A DNA stretch of 64,000 nt, from contig NC_052673.1 in NCBI RefSeq assembly GCF_016802725.1, forward strand, positions 10,427,037 to 10,491,036. The letters run 5' to 3'. The notes under the pieces are model-generated. The model saw nothing but the letters and a program-made list of their open reading frames with translations, was not told the origin of the DNA and made no database searches. This stretch comes from Solenopsis invicta. Lineage: Eukaryota; Arthropoda; Insecta; Hymenoptera; Formicidae. Numbering within the stretch: position 1 is the first letter of the stretch; each line of letters begins with the position of its first letter. The translations under genes were made by a program, and so were the position numbers. Shown piece after piece: positions 1 through 12,918 of the stretch.

Positions 1-1191
1 TAACGTACCTCACATCTTTGTATAATGAAGAAGCCGGGGAAAAGATACAGAGCGCCAATAAATGTAAATAATGTGGAAAATGTTGTAGCACATACCTGAA
101 ACAAGAAAAGTTTATTTAATCTCTAAAATAATAAAATTCAAAAAAATTCTTTTTATCTTTCCATTAATCGTATGCCAATTTTTTTTTAATATGCAATTTT
201 TTTCTTTACATCAGATAATTAAAGTAATTAACTGTCCATTCGGCGTGACTAAACTTAAGTAATAACAACTTCAATGGCATGATTTTAGACTCAAAGTCTA
301 CACGAAACTGGCTGCATAATTTGACGATAGAAATCTGAATAAACGATAGAACTAACGAGCTACTAGAAAACGGCAAGCGATGCATTTTAACCCCCATTCA
401 GCATTTTCGCGAACAAAGAAAAACGATCGACAAAGCACTTGAGCACACGCTCACATTCTTTCGCCATTAAATTACGCGTATAGAGGAGTAAAAAATTTCG
501 AAAGGCTGGCCGTTGCTCACTACATGAGATTCGTTGACCGGAATAATTCCATCATTCACCCCGTTTCGAGCATCTCCACGCCTTTTTCGAATCCAGTGTC
601 CGTGCGGATCGTTGGTCTATTGACGCGAAATCGTTTGTAGAAATTTAACGACCACTATGTGGCGAGAAATGCGTAGTAACTATGATTTTCTCTTTTGTTT
701 CAGAGAATGACGCTTCGCGATTCATGCGCAGCACTTTCAGATTCCGAGAGGACTAGTCGGCTAAACACTAGACGAACAGAGAGAACTATATCGCTGACTG
801 AGAGAAATGTCGATATCTCTCGCTTACGAATTATTTCCGCGGAAACAAGTGCGAGCGTTCCAGTATTCAACGATAATTCTAATACAATGCGAGAAACGTT
901 AAGATGTGCATCTGCTTGTTTGACGGGTAATCATGCTATTTACGGTAATTTGCGCGGTACAATGCTGACTTACGCAAATCTGTTTGTCCCTTCAAAAACC
1001 AAATTATGTCGGCCGCAATTAACCGTGTATTGTGCACATAAATGTGTACGACAAATCTCATCAGTTCGTTAGAATAATTATGGTTGTGTGGTAGAGAAAT
1101 ATTAATATTTACTTTAGCAATTATAGATTCATTCTGCAAATATGTTTTTAGCTACAACAAATAATAAATATAATAAAAGGTTGCGTTATGG
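1..1191. other. AT-rich noncoding stretch with a weak exon-like patch
   Basis: No recognisable gene is seen. A polypyrimidine tract followed by CAG (AG at 702-703) resembles a plus-strand splice acceptor. It is followed by an open frame, in the frame of the ATG at 707, that runs to a stop at 1072 (about 120 codons). The predicted peptide is arginine- and serine-rich with no domain I recognise, and AATAAA-like hexamers follow near 1160. It could be a terminal exon or a chance frame in a GC-richer patch; I lean to chance. Confidence 0.3.
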
Positions 1192-1955
1192 GGATTCATG
1201 TACATATTATTCAATAACTTTGTAAATAATCAATATTTTATATTGGAAATAAATAATTATATTTATCAATATACCGTTTAATAGATTTTAATTTCAAAAT
1301 TATGAAATAGTTTTTACGTTTTCATTAAAATATAACACTGCATAATGGATCAAACAGGATCAATGGTGATAATATGGGCCAATACAAAAATAAATTTTGT
1401 TTAAAAAAGACGTATTATTATTATTCCTATTATTAGTATATTTATTATTATATAGTATTATTGTTTACAAAATAATATATTTTTAATTTCCCATGGATTG
1501 GAATTTTCTTACGTTCAGAAACACTAGAGATATCATTTTATCCTTGTTTAACATAAAATGATATTTCTAATGTTTCTGAACGCAGAACTGTAGAGACAAG
1601 CGATTTATTGAAAAATTATCTCGATATGAAAATCTCGATAATGCAAATACTACCAGCGCACTTCTTTGCCTGTATTAACAAAATGCTATGCTATTGAATA
1701 ACTTTGTGTAACTAAAAACCTGTATAACCGCAAATAAAAATTTAAATAACAAAATAAAAACACCCGAGTGTACATGTATTCGTGTGATAATAGGCTCATG
1801 TTTATATAAACAAATGTGTGTAATTAAACATTAAAATGTACCTTGAAAAAGTTTGGAAATGCGCTCAAAAACAAAAATGCCTTATAACAATTGTCAGCTA
1901 TTATGTATCGACATAGCGCCGCTATATAAAAAAAGGCTACTAAACAAGTAATTAC
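1192..1955 (+). repeat. Dispersed repeat R1, copy A
   Basis: About 760 bp aligns with 36886-37672 in the same orientation, and its 3' part aligns with 61000-61092 in inverted orientation. Shared landmarks in order are a TCAATATTTTATATTG-like block near the start, a block around the CGAGTGTACATG motif near 1770, AACAATTGTCAGCTATTATG near 1890, and a terminal GGCTACTAAACAA motif. The copies are diverged by indels and substitutions, so this is an old noncoding family. No coding frame is shared between copies. The type of element is not known to me. Confidence 0.75.
1512..1582. repeat. Long hairpin inside R1 copy A
   Basis: Two 30-nt arms (1512-1541 and 1553-1582) are reverse complements with only two mismatches, around an 11-nt loop. 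Arm and loop length are compatible with a precursor-microRNA-like stem, but it lies in a repeat and the matching part of R1 copy B has lost most of the symmetry. It is more likely a repeat-derived foldback. Confidence 0.8.
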
Positions 1956-4900
1956 CTCTAGCATTACAACAAAAGATGTGATATTGTATCTTCGAATTGA
2001 ACAATTTATCGATTGAAAAAAGAAAAACGAGCGATTTTTGCAAAACGAAAACTATTGTGCCGTGAAACATTTTCCCGAGATAATTTAACTTAAAAAATCC
2101 TACAGCTCTTAGATATGTAAGGAACGGTACTTTGCATAAATCCTTGAAAGAAAATGTTGATGGCGGATGATTCATTCTTGACGGCACCGTGGCTATACAT
2201 CCACCCATTCCCCCGCCCCCATCTGCGTCCGTTATACATTGCCCTCGTATTCATAAGCGTGCATAAATTCGAAGGTTCGTGTACATATGCACCTGCACAG
2301 GCACACCCGAAATATATTAGCTCTGACCAAAATATATGAGACGCGTGTTACTCCCGTGGAATAACAGAACTTTCCGGCGGTAGAAAAGATCGAGAACGAA
2401 TTAAAAGCTCGTGCCGCGAGATAAACAAAGAGACGGGAAACTGCACAACGCAAACCATGAATCTGTCAGAAACGAGACGTTACTACGGTTGTCACGGGAG
2501 AAACAAATTGCATCCTCGAGATCTTTAAGAGAGACTAGAGCAGCAAACTGAATTAGAAGGCTAACAATAAGTTTAAATTTGCCGTTTCGCAAATAAAATT
2601 TAGACAAAAAGATCGTTTTGAAGCAAGCGAATTCTCCTCTCGGGATTCGAGTACGTTCTTGAGAGAATTTTTCTCGCGATGCCTATACATTTCACCTAGG
2701 AAAAATTCTATCGACGTTCACGGAAAGGGGGAATGAAATTTTCGATCATATAATATGCGAATTTATTCCACGGTGCCATCGCGCTCTTCTTACATACACA
2801 ATGTGATCTATGACAAAACGCCATAAAAAGGCTCGGCCGTCATTTGCTTAATGGCGGAAGGTATCACAGCAACGTGCAAGTTCGCGTGCCGCATCGATAT
2901 ATCGTGATTTTCATTCCCTTGAGGCTCGTTACGGCGGTCGTTAGTGTTGCGTCGGTGTGAAAGAGTGCACCGACCGCGGTCATGCCCCCTTTGCATGCTT
3001 TATTGCGGCCGTTATTCGCCAGCTCGTAAAATTCTTCCACCTTCCTCCGATTGAAGTTTAGTTGTTTCTTTCTTTCGGTACCCCACAGTACTAACTCCCC
3101 GAACTTTCAGCGGTAATAAGGATAATCACTCTCCTGTCTGTAAGCAGTACAAGATATGAGCTTTTAATGCTCTCGCGTTGGTCCTTGTTGATAAATATTT
3201 CATGTACATATATCGTAATGTCATTTACATTATTAAACGAGATCTTATTAATGTATAAAATATTATTACGAATGAAAAGAAATTAATTTATTTCGCAGTT
3301 ATCTCTGAAATAAAACGCTTACGATTTTTTGGTTTGAGCATACGATAATATAAACATAAAAATTGTTTACAGTGACAAATTAAAAATAAAATTGCGAATT
3401 GTATGGGTGATTATTATTCTCATCGGAACGTTGACATAGTTAAAGAGAATCATGCGGATCGAAGGAAAAACCCTCGAAAGAAAACGATTGACATATAAAA
3501 TCCTCTTTGACATTCTGCTGTAACGTCGAATGAAGATAGCAGCACAACTGCGGCTGACAATTTATATACGACGCGCTTGGATTTACGATCGTTGACACTC
3601 AAATAATGAAATATAAATCCGCGAGTTTAGATCCCTGTCTCGTAAGAAATACGTTTCTGAAAAAGTGACGCGCGTTGTTTTATAAGATAAAGATCACGCG
3701 CGCACGTTACGTTCTGAACGACATAAAAATTTAATCGTTTTCGTAAACTATCGTATCACGAGAATTACACAATATTGCATAATGTGAATGGAGCATACGT
3801 TATTAATTTTCACAAATAAGCAATGTACAACAATAAGCGATATACATATCGCCGGTAAACATAATTAACCGAGATTCGCGTTTAATGTCACACGGCATTA
3901 TATTCCGTTTCGGCGTATTGATAGCATGCTTTTATAAATTATAAATGTCACTCCGTGTATAATCAATATCTATATATCAATATCAAGGGGACAATAGCTC
4001 GGCGAAAACTGAGTAAATAACGAAAATGCGTAAATCGATGTAAAGATTGATGAGATTATTCGTATATATCTATTATGTATTATATGTTATTTGTCATATT
4101 TAATATTTATTATCGCATTTTATTCCGAATATATAACGATTAATAATAGTTTATTAATATCGTTAATGCTGAAGCTAATTATGACAAATGATGTTAATTA
4201 AACTAAACTTTGTTTTATTTATACCTGTAAATGGTAACAGAAATTTTTACACTTCTTTGCAATATCCGGTTTTTCACGGTTTTGGAGGCGTTTGACAACT
4301 TTATTGCTTTCGTGCGGATAACACAAAATTACTATATTCATTATTTTAAAATTATTTTTGGCAGCTTTAAATCATCCTTATCCGATATCATCTGAATCGA
4401 ATAATCAACGAAATTGATTACTAATCGACTAATCATTACCGAAGATATTTTAAATGTAATTACGATGGATTATGGATTAACATTATCCAAATTGTAATAT
4501 CACATGGAGTATAAATATTAAAAAAAAACATGATTTATAGAATACTCAGTAGACTTGCAATCAATATAAATAGGATTTAATTATTAAATTATACTATTAT
4601 TATTTAGATCATCAAATAGTAAAAGACTATACTTTCTTCGCATCATTACATCAAACTGCACCATAATTTGATTATCACAATCATCTAATAAGGACTGGGG
4701 TTGCGTAACGACTCCGTGTAACTTTTATCGCGGAACTTTTCGTAATTTGCGACATCGTTATTTCGAAGAAGAAAACGATGCAATACTTGCATCTTCTGCT
4801 GAGTTCGATGAAAAGTTTTTTGTTACAATAACAAGTACGTGATCAAGAGAATATTCCCTAATGTATGGAAGTCAGGTTGCTGCGAACGTGACATTTTCAA

Positions 4901-5101
4901 TTCTCCTGCATATTTATCAATATATGCATAAAGAACGGTTGAAATATCTAAAAATTCAGATAGATGCAGAAATTAATTTTTTACTTGACCATCAAAATAA
5001 TTCTGTAGAATAGTCCAACCAAACCATTATTCGAATTAAAAACTGCAATTGCTTGACTTTTCAAATAATATATACATCTATATTTTAAAATAAACACTTG
5101 A
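1956..5101. other. Noncoding stretch, no gene recognised
   Basis: Mixed composition: 2150-3060 is richer in CpG, while 3180-5100 is strongly AT-rich. Open frames are all short and overlapping, without recognisable domains or good splice context. Nothing is supported here as a gene. Confidence 0.6.
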
Positions 5102-5200
5102 AAACAATTTAATTTCTTTTTCACTTAAATAACTTTATCATAAGATTCAAATAATTTCGATAAACGTATTGTATTATTTAAATAAAGAAATTAATTGTTT
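5102..5200. repeat. Small inverted repeat, MITE-like
   Basis: The arm at 5102-5119 (AAACAATTTAATTTCTTT) is repeated inverted at 5184-5200 with one base of difference in length, around a 64-nt AT-rich spacer. The flanking CTTGAAA and CATTAAG partly extend the symmetry. It is probably a short relic MITE; no target-site duplication is obvious. Confidence 0.5.
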
Positions 5201-5687
5201 CCATTAAGTAATTTAGTTACATTTATTTGTTGGAATAAAATATATTTACTTTTCAATGCTTTATTAAACTTGCTTATAAAAAACTGTTAATTTACTTTAC
5301 TCTTAACCTTGCTTGCGAAAAAACCGTTGAACATAGAAAAAATATTATATACAATGTAAAATATTTACCGGCAAACGTTAACATCAAATATAGCAAGCCA
5401 TAACATACTGCTAAAAATGAAACAATATCGTTCGACTGAAGCACTCATTTTTAATAAAACAACTTTAGAGAAATCTTTTTTTGGAAACAAATCAAACTAC
5501 TTCTCCGATATTAACGCGAAAAGATAAAAGATAATTTAAATTCGATGTACATACCTACACTTGCTAACAGCTGAATAAAGCTTACTGTAATTAAAAAAAA
5601 CCGAGATATGATTACAATGATTATTCCAAGCAAGAAATTAATTGTAAAAAGTAATATTCTTATTTCAATTCAATATCATTTTTACGT

Positions 5688-5707
5688 AAAAAAAACATGT
5701 TTTTTTT
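5688..5707. repeat. Perfect 20-bp palindrome
   Basis: Eight A, then CATG, then eight T form a perfect palindrome. It sits between loosely inverted TTCAATT and AATTGAA segments, so it may be the centre of an eroded foldback. Confidence 0.6.
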
Positions 5708-6848
5708 AAATTGAATAACATAAACGAAAAAAGTTAGCCCATCGAGAATATTATTTCAAACAATCGTATTCTTTTTGCCAAACAATATGATTTAATGCAA
5801 CAAAATAAAAAAATTTGCATTAAATGAAATAATATTTTATCTAAAGATATATTGTTTTGTGTGAAGTGAATGTAAGCCAAATAAAAATACTGAATGTAAA
5901 AAAACGTTCTTCTTTGTGTATAAAAATTATAAATAAATGTTATGTTATTATGTTATCGTATGTATTTTGTGTATCACTTATTATTTTTCCAACAAATAAA
6001 TCTATTCGTTTCGTGACGCATCACAGAACAACCAAACAAGTAGATCTACCTTTTTGGGTCACATCATATTACGCACTTGATATAAATACGCAAGACGTAC
6101 AAAAAATGCGTTCAGGCATTTAATTTAGATATGATTCTAACGGTTGGCAAAGGTTCATACAAATACTAATAATATAATTTTCGTGTGGAAAATTATATCC
6201 ACAATGGAAAAATATTCTGTACTCTTTTAAATGGAATTTGATCCGTCTTCATTGCCCCTATTATGCTAACAAAATCCCATAAATTAATCCAGTTCGAATG
6301 GCTAATGATTAAAACTACATTGCGGCGTTACAACTGACTGAAGTAAGAATCACTGAGACAAATTCATTTAGGGACAAAATTCTGAAGAAGAGAAAACTAA
6401 GATGAAAGATGCGTCTCCTTTGGCACGACGGCCATTCTCCAACGGATAATTAAAAGCGGTCCTTCCCGTACGGAAACTTAAAATGTCGGCGCATCCTTTT
6501 GTCCGACGCTCAGTCTCGTTTCGTGGACATTGAGGGATAAAGAGTGAGTCGACGAGCGACGCCGCGACGAGATTAAGGCGTAGTATAGCTAGCACGAGGC
6601 GAATAAAAGGCGCGCCCGGCGCATCGTAATTGTTCCCTTGGCACGTGACTTAGCCGCGCAATCGGTTTTCTTGGAGCCGATGGTGAAAACCATCGACGCG
6701 CTGCTTTCGCTCGGAGAAATAATTGCCGCGGTCTCTACGTGGTAATTACGTGTTCTCAATAGCTCTGTAGAATGAATAGTGACAGAACGAAGCGAAGTGA
6801 TTAGAATTAAACCATTAATTCCTTTGCAATAGACAAAATCATAATGCG

Positions 6849-6885
6849 CTTCTCCTCTCCTCCCCCCCCTCCCCCTTTCTCTCTG
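6849..6885 (+). repeat. Pyrimidine tract
   Basis: An uninterrupted run of C and T, including an eight-C block, lies between AT-rich flanks. It is a simple homopyrimidine tract of unknown role. Confidence 0.7.
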
Positions 6886-9800
6886 TGCAATTTATAATAA
6901 AATAGATGAATATTTTATTTCATGAAAAATTCAGTCATAAAAATAATATCTGTTATAAAAGTAAAGTGTTCGTAAATCAGAGATGGATGTAATTTCAATT
7001 TTTTATGCTTGATAACAATTTATATATCACAAGCTGCAAGATTCACGTATTTAAATCGATGAATTTCTAATAAATGTATCTAACAGATCTTCCGTCATAT
7101 TCCGACATTTTTAAATTTATACAATTTTTTCCCGTACTGGGTTTAAAAAGATTTATATATCACGATGTTAGTGCCCGACCGCATAGATTTTCGATTTCCA
7201 GTTGCAAGCTATTTTATTAAAGTACACCACAACTTCTGATCGCGGAAACTCGTAAACTTATTTCTTAATTTTCTACGTTCTTGCCTGCGCTGCTGTCGTC
7301 CGATATGAAGCAGCCCGCGCATATTTGGTAATGTCGTTTCTACGTGGTCAAGCCGGATCCCCGGTACCGAAAAGGCGGTCAGCATAAATTTTCCTCCCAA
7401 GCTGGTTCGTTTCTTAATGAAGGTCGAAAACGCTGATCTTCCTAGACGGATCTTGCTGTTCACAAATACTCGAGATACGTGATCGAATATATCTATTATT
7501 ATAAAATAATTTTAAACAGTGATTCTCTGTGCACTTTTTCACAAACATCAATTTTATCAACTCTATATCATGCATTTCAAAATATCAAATTTAAAATATA
7601 AAATTCAAAATATAAATTTTAAAATATAAAATATGTAACTCGCGGTTTCATAAAATTGTTCTTTTTTTCGCATATACAAATAAAAAGATTTTAATTTGCG
7701 TTATTTTACCCAATAATTATGTTATACTATTTAAGAATATTTTGGCTATATAATACGGCTAAAAGTTATCAAAATTTAATAACTGAAGGCTTCTCTAGAT
7801 TTATTTATTTTTTCTCAATTAACAACAAAAAATTTTAATCGGAAATGCTCAAATTTTGGCCCTAAAATCAGCTGCAAAGAAAACAATGAAAAATTTGATT
7901 TATAATGATTTTTTACAGCAAAAATTACGTTCTGCTGCAGATTTAAATAAATGACTTTTAAGTGGACACGTGAATCTAAATAAATTTTTGCATGAATATT
8001 TATTAGTTTTATTAATATATGTAGAAAATTTGGTTTTTAATTGGTAATGATACGTTCCCATCAAATTTGCAAATAAGTACTGCAAAACGCGATTTTCCAT
8101 AAAAATCAAGCGTAAACAAAAAATTAAATAACTTTTAAACCAATAAGTAAATTGTGCTCAAATTTTACACAGATATTCAAACATAATATTAAAATATTGT
8201 ATAAAATTTGTATATTTTTGATAATGTTTTAAAATGTGACCTATACATCCTCGTATAATGGAAAATGGACTTGTACACATCACAGGGTGAAGAGCTGAAG
8301 ATCGAAGGTTTACTTCCAGGTTTACTTCCAGTAATCTAACCAATAGGCAACCTCGTGCGCGATTTCGGTCTATTCGATCGATGGCAGCGGTCTCGAACGT
8401 ATGTACAGATGCTGGTTGCACCAGTGCATTATCGTGAACTTCGCCTGTGTGGTATAGCTCTGAATTATGCAGCCGCAAGCGAATGCAGTCAGCTACGGAG
8501 CTCTCTATATTTGTCGGTCCCTTTCGGCCGTGGCCTCTCTCGCCTTTCACAACCCCCCTTCGTTCTGTGGTGAAGCGCAAGAAGACCCCAGGGAACGCAA
8601 CTACTGCTGCAGTAGGAATCTTGCTCGGCCGTTATGCCCTGCGATGGTAAGCGAAGACAGGTTTATACCTCTTCGCCTTAACCGCTGGGAAGAACGGACC
8701 CACGATCCCGCGCGCGTATCCCGGAATTGTGAGAGCGCACACGGAACTGCGGGGCCCCCCCGTCGCTTTCTTCAGGACAGACACAGTTTATTCTCGGAAT
8801 TCTGTGATTCCGCGAACGATAAAAATTAAACTAGAAGAGACTAGGTTGCGCGATCGTTTTCGTAACGCGATTCACGAGGTCACCGATACGCAACTTTAAT
8901 CTTCATCAATTAATTATTTTCTCAATATACACGACGCGTGATACTCGTAATATTCCTTTATCTCTATTTAAATTAATTATTATTAAATTATTAATAATAT
9001 GTAATTATATAAATTAATCATTACAAGTAAAATTATTAACTGTAACTATTATTTAACTGTTATTAAATTACAAGAATTTTATTTTAATGAATGTTGAAGA
9101 TAGTCCAAAAAAGAAGCCAAAGCGTCCACTGATTACTGAATGAAATTGGCAAATTATTTTCATAAGAAAAATACGAGAGCCGCACGTATACTCTCATTAA
9201 CTCTTATCATTTATTTTTGTAAATTAACTATCTTTACAATTCAAAATAAAAGCTCGAGCTATGAATATATTATTTAAAATATTTGATACAGAATCTCAAT
9301 TTGCTCTTCTTAATTTTTTTTTCCTTCACATTTAATTTTAATTTCCAGTAGATATTTAATACTCAACAGGATTAAAAGTAGATCGTACATATGCGTATAG
9401 CAGCATGTGGTGTGACATTTACATAAAGTCAAAAGGCGGAAACATGGAAGAATAAATCGGTTCCCGATGAGAATATCGGCAGGATTATGAAAGAGCTTCT
9501 CCAGCTGCAAAGAGGGCGAGTAAACGATTTACCATTTGTGTCTACGCGGGATCTTTGACGATAACGAGCCGACAGACTGTCGCAAAGATAACGACGTGTT
9601 AACTGCGAAGACCGCCGGCAACGATGACAAAGAATATGGTCCCCAGACACTTATGTATGCGGGACACGCATACTTTACAGTCGACAAAAGCGCGTTTTTT
9701 TTTTCACGGACATGTTTTCGGAATACGAAAAATCATCCAACTTTAAACCTTTTTCCTCTTCCATATTCTTCTCATTTCACTAAACGATTCTTCTACTAAT

Positions 9801-10635
9801 CTTTAAAATATATATATATGTATTATATATTCAATCTCACGAAACAAATTTACAAAAGCTACGGTAGAAAAGACGATTTTGAGAAATTTAATTCAAACGT
9901 TTTGTAGAAAAATAATGAAAAAGCTAGAAGTTAATTTCGTTAGCTGTATAATTAAGATTAAGACTTACCTTAAGTTTGCATTGTGCAACGCAATGTAGAA
10001 TGCAAAATATGTAAAAATAAGAGATATTTTTGTTAAACATTATTATAATTTTGCTATTCTATTTCTGCTGAAATTCAAACTTATCTCGCGGAGACAATAT
10101 GAATCACATAAGATAGATTAAAAATTAATTAAAAATGTCCGGTTTAAAATTACGATAAAAGAACAGATTTTGATTGAAAATATATTTACGTTACGCGTAT
10201 CGAACATATTATATAAAAAAAATATAGGTTATCTTCAAGATTCTTTCTACGTACTTTATTGTTAGAATTAAAATGAAATTACTGTGCAAATGTGGTAGGA
10301 TTAAAGTTAAAAAGATATTTTCCTTCATTCTTAGCGTTAAGTAGAAAAGCATTAAGATAAACTATTTGCAGAAGAAGCTGAAAGGAAAAAAAAACTGTGA
10401 AGGGAGCAATGAGATTCCGGATCCCTTTAACGTGTTACAACTGCAGCGTTGTTTGTCTTAGCACACCAGACTGTTCCTTCTTACGTTGAATCCCTTCCGG
10501 GAAATCGTAGCCGAAACAGTCATTGCTTTCAGTTTTTTGACCGAAGAGGCTCACGGCTATCAACTTACTGGTCTTAAAATCCCGTAAGTGTAAGAACGAG
10601 TAAAGAGTATAAAAAAAAAGTAAATTAACATTCAA

Positions 10636-11100
10636 GTTAATAAAAGTCTATCTTAAAAAAAAGATCTAATTTCATGTAAGAAGTATTTGAGAAATAATAT
10701 ATATACATTCAATTAAAGAATATATTAAATTAGAGTATCACATTATTAACAAAAATATATTTCGTAATTGTTAAAATTATAATTAATTAGAAATAGTTTA
10801 TAAAATAAATATTAGTAATAAATTCTCTTATTAATCAATTTATAATTATTAAAAAGAAATAAAATAATAAGTCTAATATAATATAAATAATACTTTAATT
10901 TTATAATAAAAAACTTTTACTACATAATTTTAAAGCATCCCTAAAAGGGTTAAAAAAAAATCTTATAATAACTATACATTTTTATATTAATTATCTGAAA
11001 TAATATTAAAATTAGTATAATAATATTAATGTTATTTTTTAAAAATTATAGATACAATTGTAAGTAAAAACAAATTGCAAATCAGCAAATTATTTAAATG
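10636..11100. other. Extreme AT-rich low-complexity stretch
   Basis: Almost entirely A and T with many short TAAT and ATTA words and no open frame of note. No repeat unit is clear. Confidence 0.7.
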
Positions 11101-11529
11101 GCGTTGAACACTGCAGATACTTATAGATGGGTTTTACGAGAATACTCAAGCTTGAGACGAGAAGATTGAAGAGATTGAGAAAGATCCCTGGCAGATAATG
11201 ATGACGGAATTATAGCGATTAATTTGTAATTCCTTACGTGCTCAATGACACGACGATTACGTGCGCGTTCACGATTAGTAACCGTGCTTATATCCTCGGG
11301 ACAAACACCGAATCGATAGAACGACCTAATGGAGTGTAGACATAAGGATTTTTCCGGGTAAGACGTTCGTTTGGAAATTCCTCCTACTTAATGGTGATTT
11401 TATATTATTCCTCACGTATACATAAATCGCTTATAAGACGTGTAAGCTTTCCTTAGACACATCTCTTGTGAACGTGCACGATTTTCCATATTTACGATAA
11501 TAAAAGACAAACAAAAAATAATCAAGTTA

Positions 11530-11676
11530 CACTGAGAGGAAATTTAATTTAAATACATAAAATGCGTTATTTTACGTATTTATATATTTAACTTAAATAC
11601 ATAAAAATTTGAACTGAAGAAATTTAATCAATTAAAAAATTTAGTCGAGTTAACAATTAACCTTTCTTTCTCAGTG
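11530..11676. mobile_element. MITE with CACTGAGA terminal inverted repeats
   Basis: The 147-bp segment begins CACTGAGAGGAAA and ends TTTCTTTCTCAGTG, giving terminal inverted repeats of about 13 bp. The AT-rich interior has a direct repeat, TTAAATACATAAAA, near 11548 and 11593. There is no coding capacity, so mobility would need a transposase in trans. CACTG-type ends occur in CMC-type (EnSpm/CACTA, Chapaev) DNA transposons, but the short TIR and lack of a clear target duplication do not allow assignment. Confidence 0.6.
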
Positions 11677-12301
11677 CCTAAAACATATTCCAAATAAATA
11701 AAGTTTTCAAAGTAGACTTATTACAAGATTTCTATTCAGCACCAAATTAGGAAAAGATATTAAAGTCTGAAAAGTGATATTATTTTGTTACCCAAACTAT
11801 TATACGAATATAAAAATTATCGATTTACAAAAAGTACTGCTTTCCAATCATACCCTCTTCACATTCTATTTTCTAGTTGATGTTCTATTTCATAACGCGT
11901 ATTTCGTGAGTACAAAATAAAAGACATTCTTGTTTGGATAGAGCGTCGCATGTAGCACAAACGTGAGCATCATGAGTTATACCCTCAGGCTTTCATCACG
12001 TTGTTTTAAAAAAGCTTTGTTTCGACATACGAAAAATCATTTTACGGGAAATAAATATATATGTGATATTTGCAACAACTTACTTCCACGTGTATAAACA
12101 CGTAAAATTTGTTTTTTTTTTTTTAACGTAACTCATAATTTACGTACATTGTTAATATTTATGTATATTTATCAATAATGTAAATGTAGTTTAAATACAA
12201 TAACAGATCACATTTTCAAAATTTTTGTATCTTTATAAAAAGCTAAAATTATTTTGCAAAAACTTTTTCCTCTCTATCTCTTGTATCCACACTAGAGAAA
12301 A

Positions 12302-12320
12302 ATGCTGTTGACAACAGCAT
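12302..12320. repeat. Perfect short hairpin
   Basis: ATGCTGTTG and CAACAGCAT form 9-bp arms around a single A. It lies just after a CACTAGAG word resembling the CACTGAGA MITE ends, so it may be a remnant of such an element; this is inference. Confidence 0.6.
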
Positions 12321-12900
12321 CAGTCTAATTGCAAATATCTTGTCAATTCAATAATAATATTAATAAAACAAAAAATTGAAAATAAAAACAGAAACACAAA
12401 TATAGATAAATGAATAAAATTTAGATAAATCAACTACTACATTTATGTCAGCCCGTCATTCAATGTATAACTGAATCAAACTACTTTTAATTTATATTAC
12501 AGTTCTTTCTTTTCAGTACACGTTTACCGTTATGAAATAAATTTAACTGAAAGTATTGTGACATAAAGTTTTAGACAGAAACACGGCAAGTAAATTCCGC
12601 AAGGGCTCACGGCGGACATGTGAACTCGCGGGGAGTGTGAAAATGCACCATGCATGCGCGCCATACGTGCTCTCACAGAGACAATAGCGTCTGGAAGCCG
12701 AGAAGTTCGCCGTCGGGGCACCCCCTGTCGACCTCGTCCGCGGCGTGACAAAAGTCTTAAAACAAAAGTCCGCCCCCGGGTCCGTTGAATACCCATCCGC
12801 CGAACTTTCGTAACGTTCGTTCCGTTTCCTATGGCAAAGTCATCCGTTAAATAGTGTATAGACCGCTATTGTGCCGTATGCGAGCATTAGGCCACGTGTA

Positions 12901-12918
12901 CCGGCATGCGTATGCCGG
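12901..12918. repeat. Perfect GC-rich hairpin
   Basis: CCGGCAT and ATGCCGG arms flank GCGT. It lies in a CpG-rich patch. Its function is unknown. Confidence 0.6.

Larger units (their letters stand above)
5201..11529. other. Noncoding stretch with GC-richer patches
   Basis: Mostly AT-rich sequence. 6360-6760 and 8280-8830 are richer in CpG; the second contains a GATG|GTAAGC donor-like site at about 8644 and several overlapping short frames on both strands, none with a recognisable domain. 10636-11100 is an extreme AT stretch. A minus-strand frame at 10435-10572 preceded by an AG looks mildly coding but is unassigned. No gene is called. Confidence 0.5.

Noticed and set aside
8158..8829. Overlapping frames of 120-140 codons on both strands near 8.5 kb
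   Set aside because: No recognisable domain, conflicting strands, and the minus frame runs out into AT-rich noncoding DNA. Kept only as a CpG-richer patch with a donor-like site.
12530..12796. Arginine-rich 88-codon minus-strand frame
   Set aside because: It follows a CpG-rich patch, has no domain and lacks splice signals.
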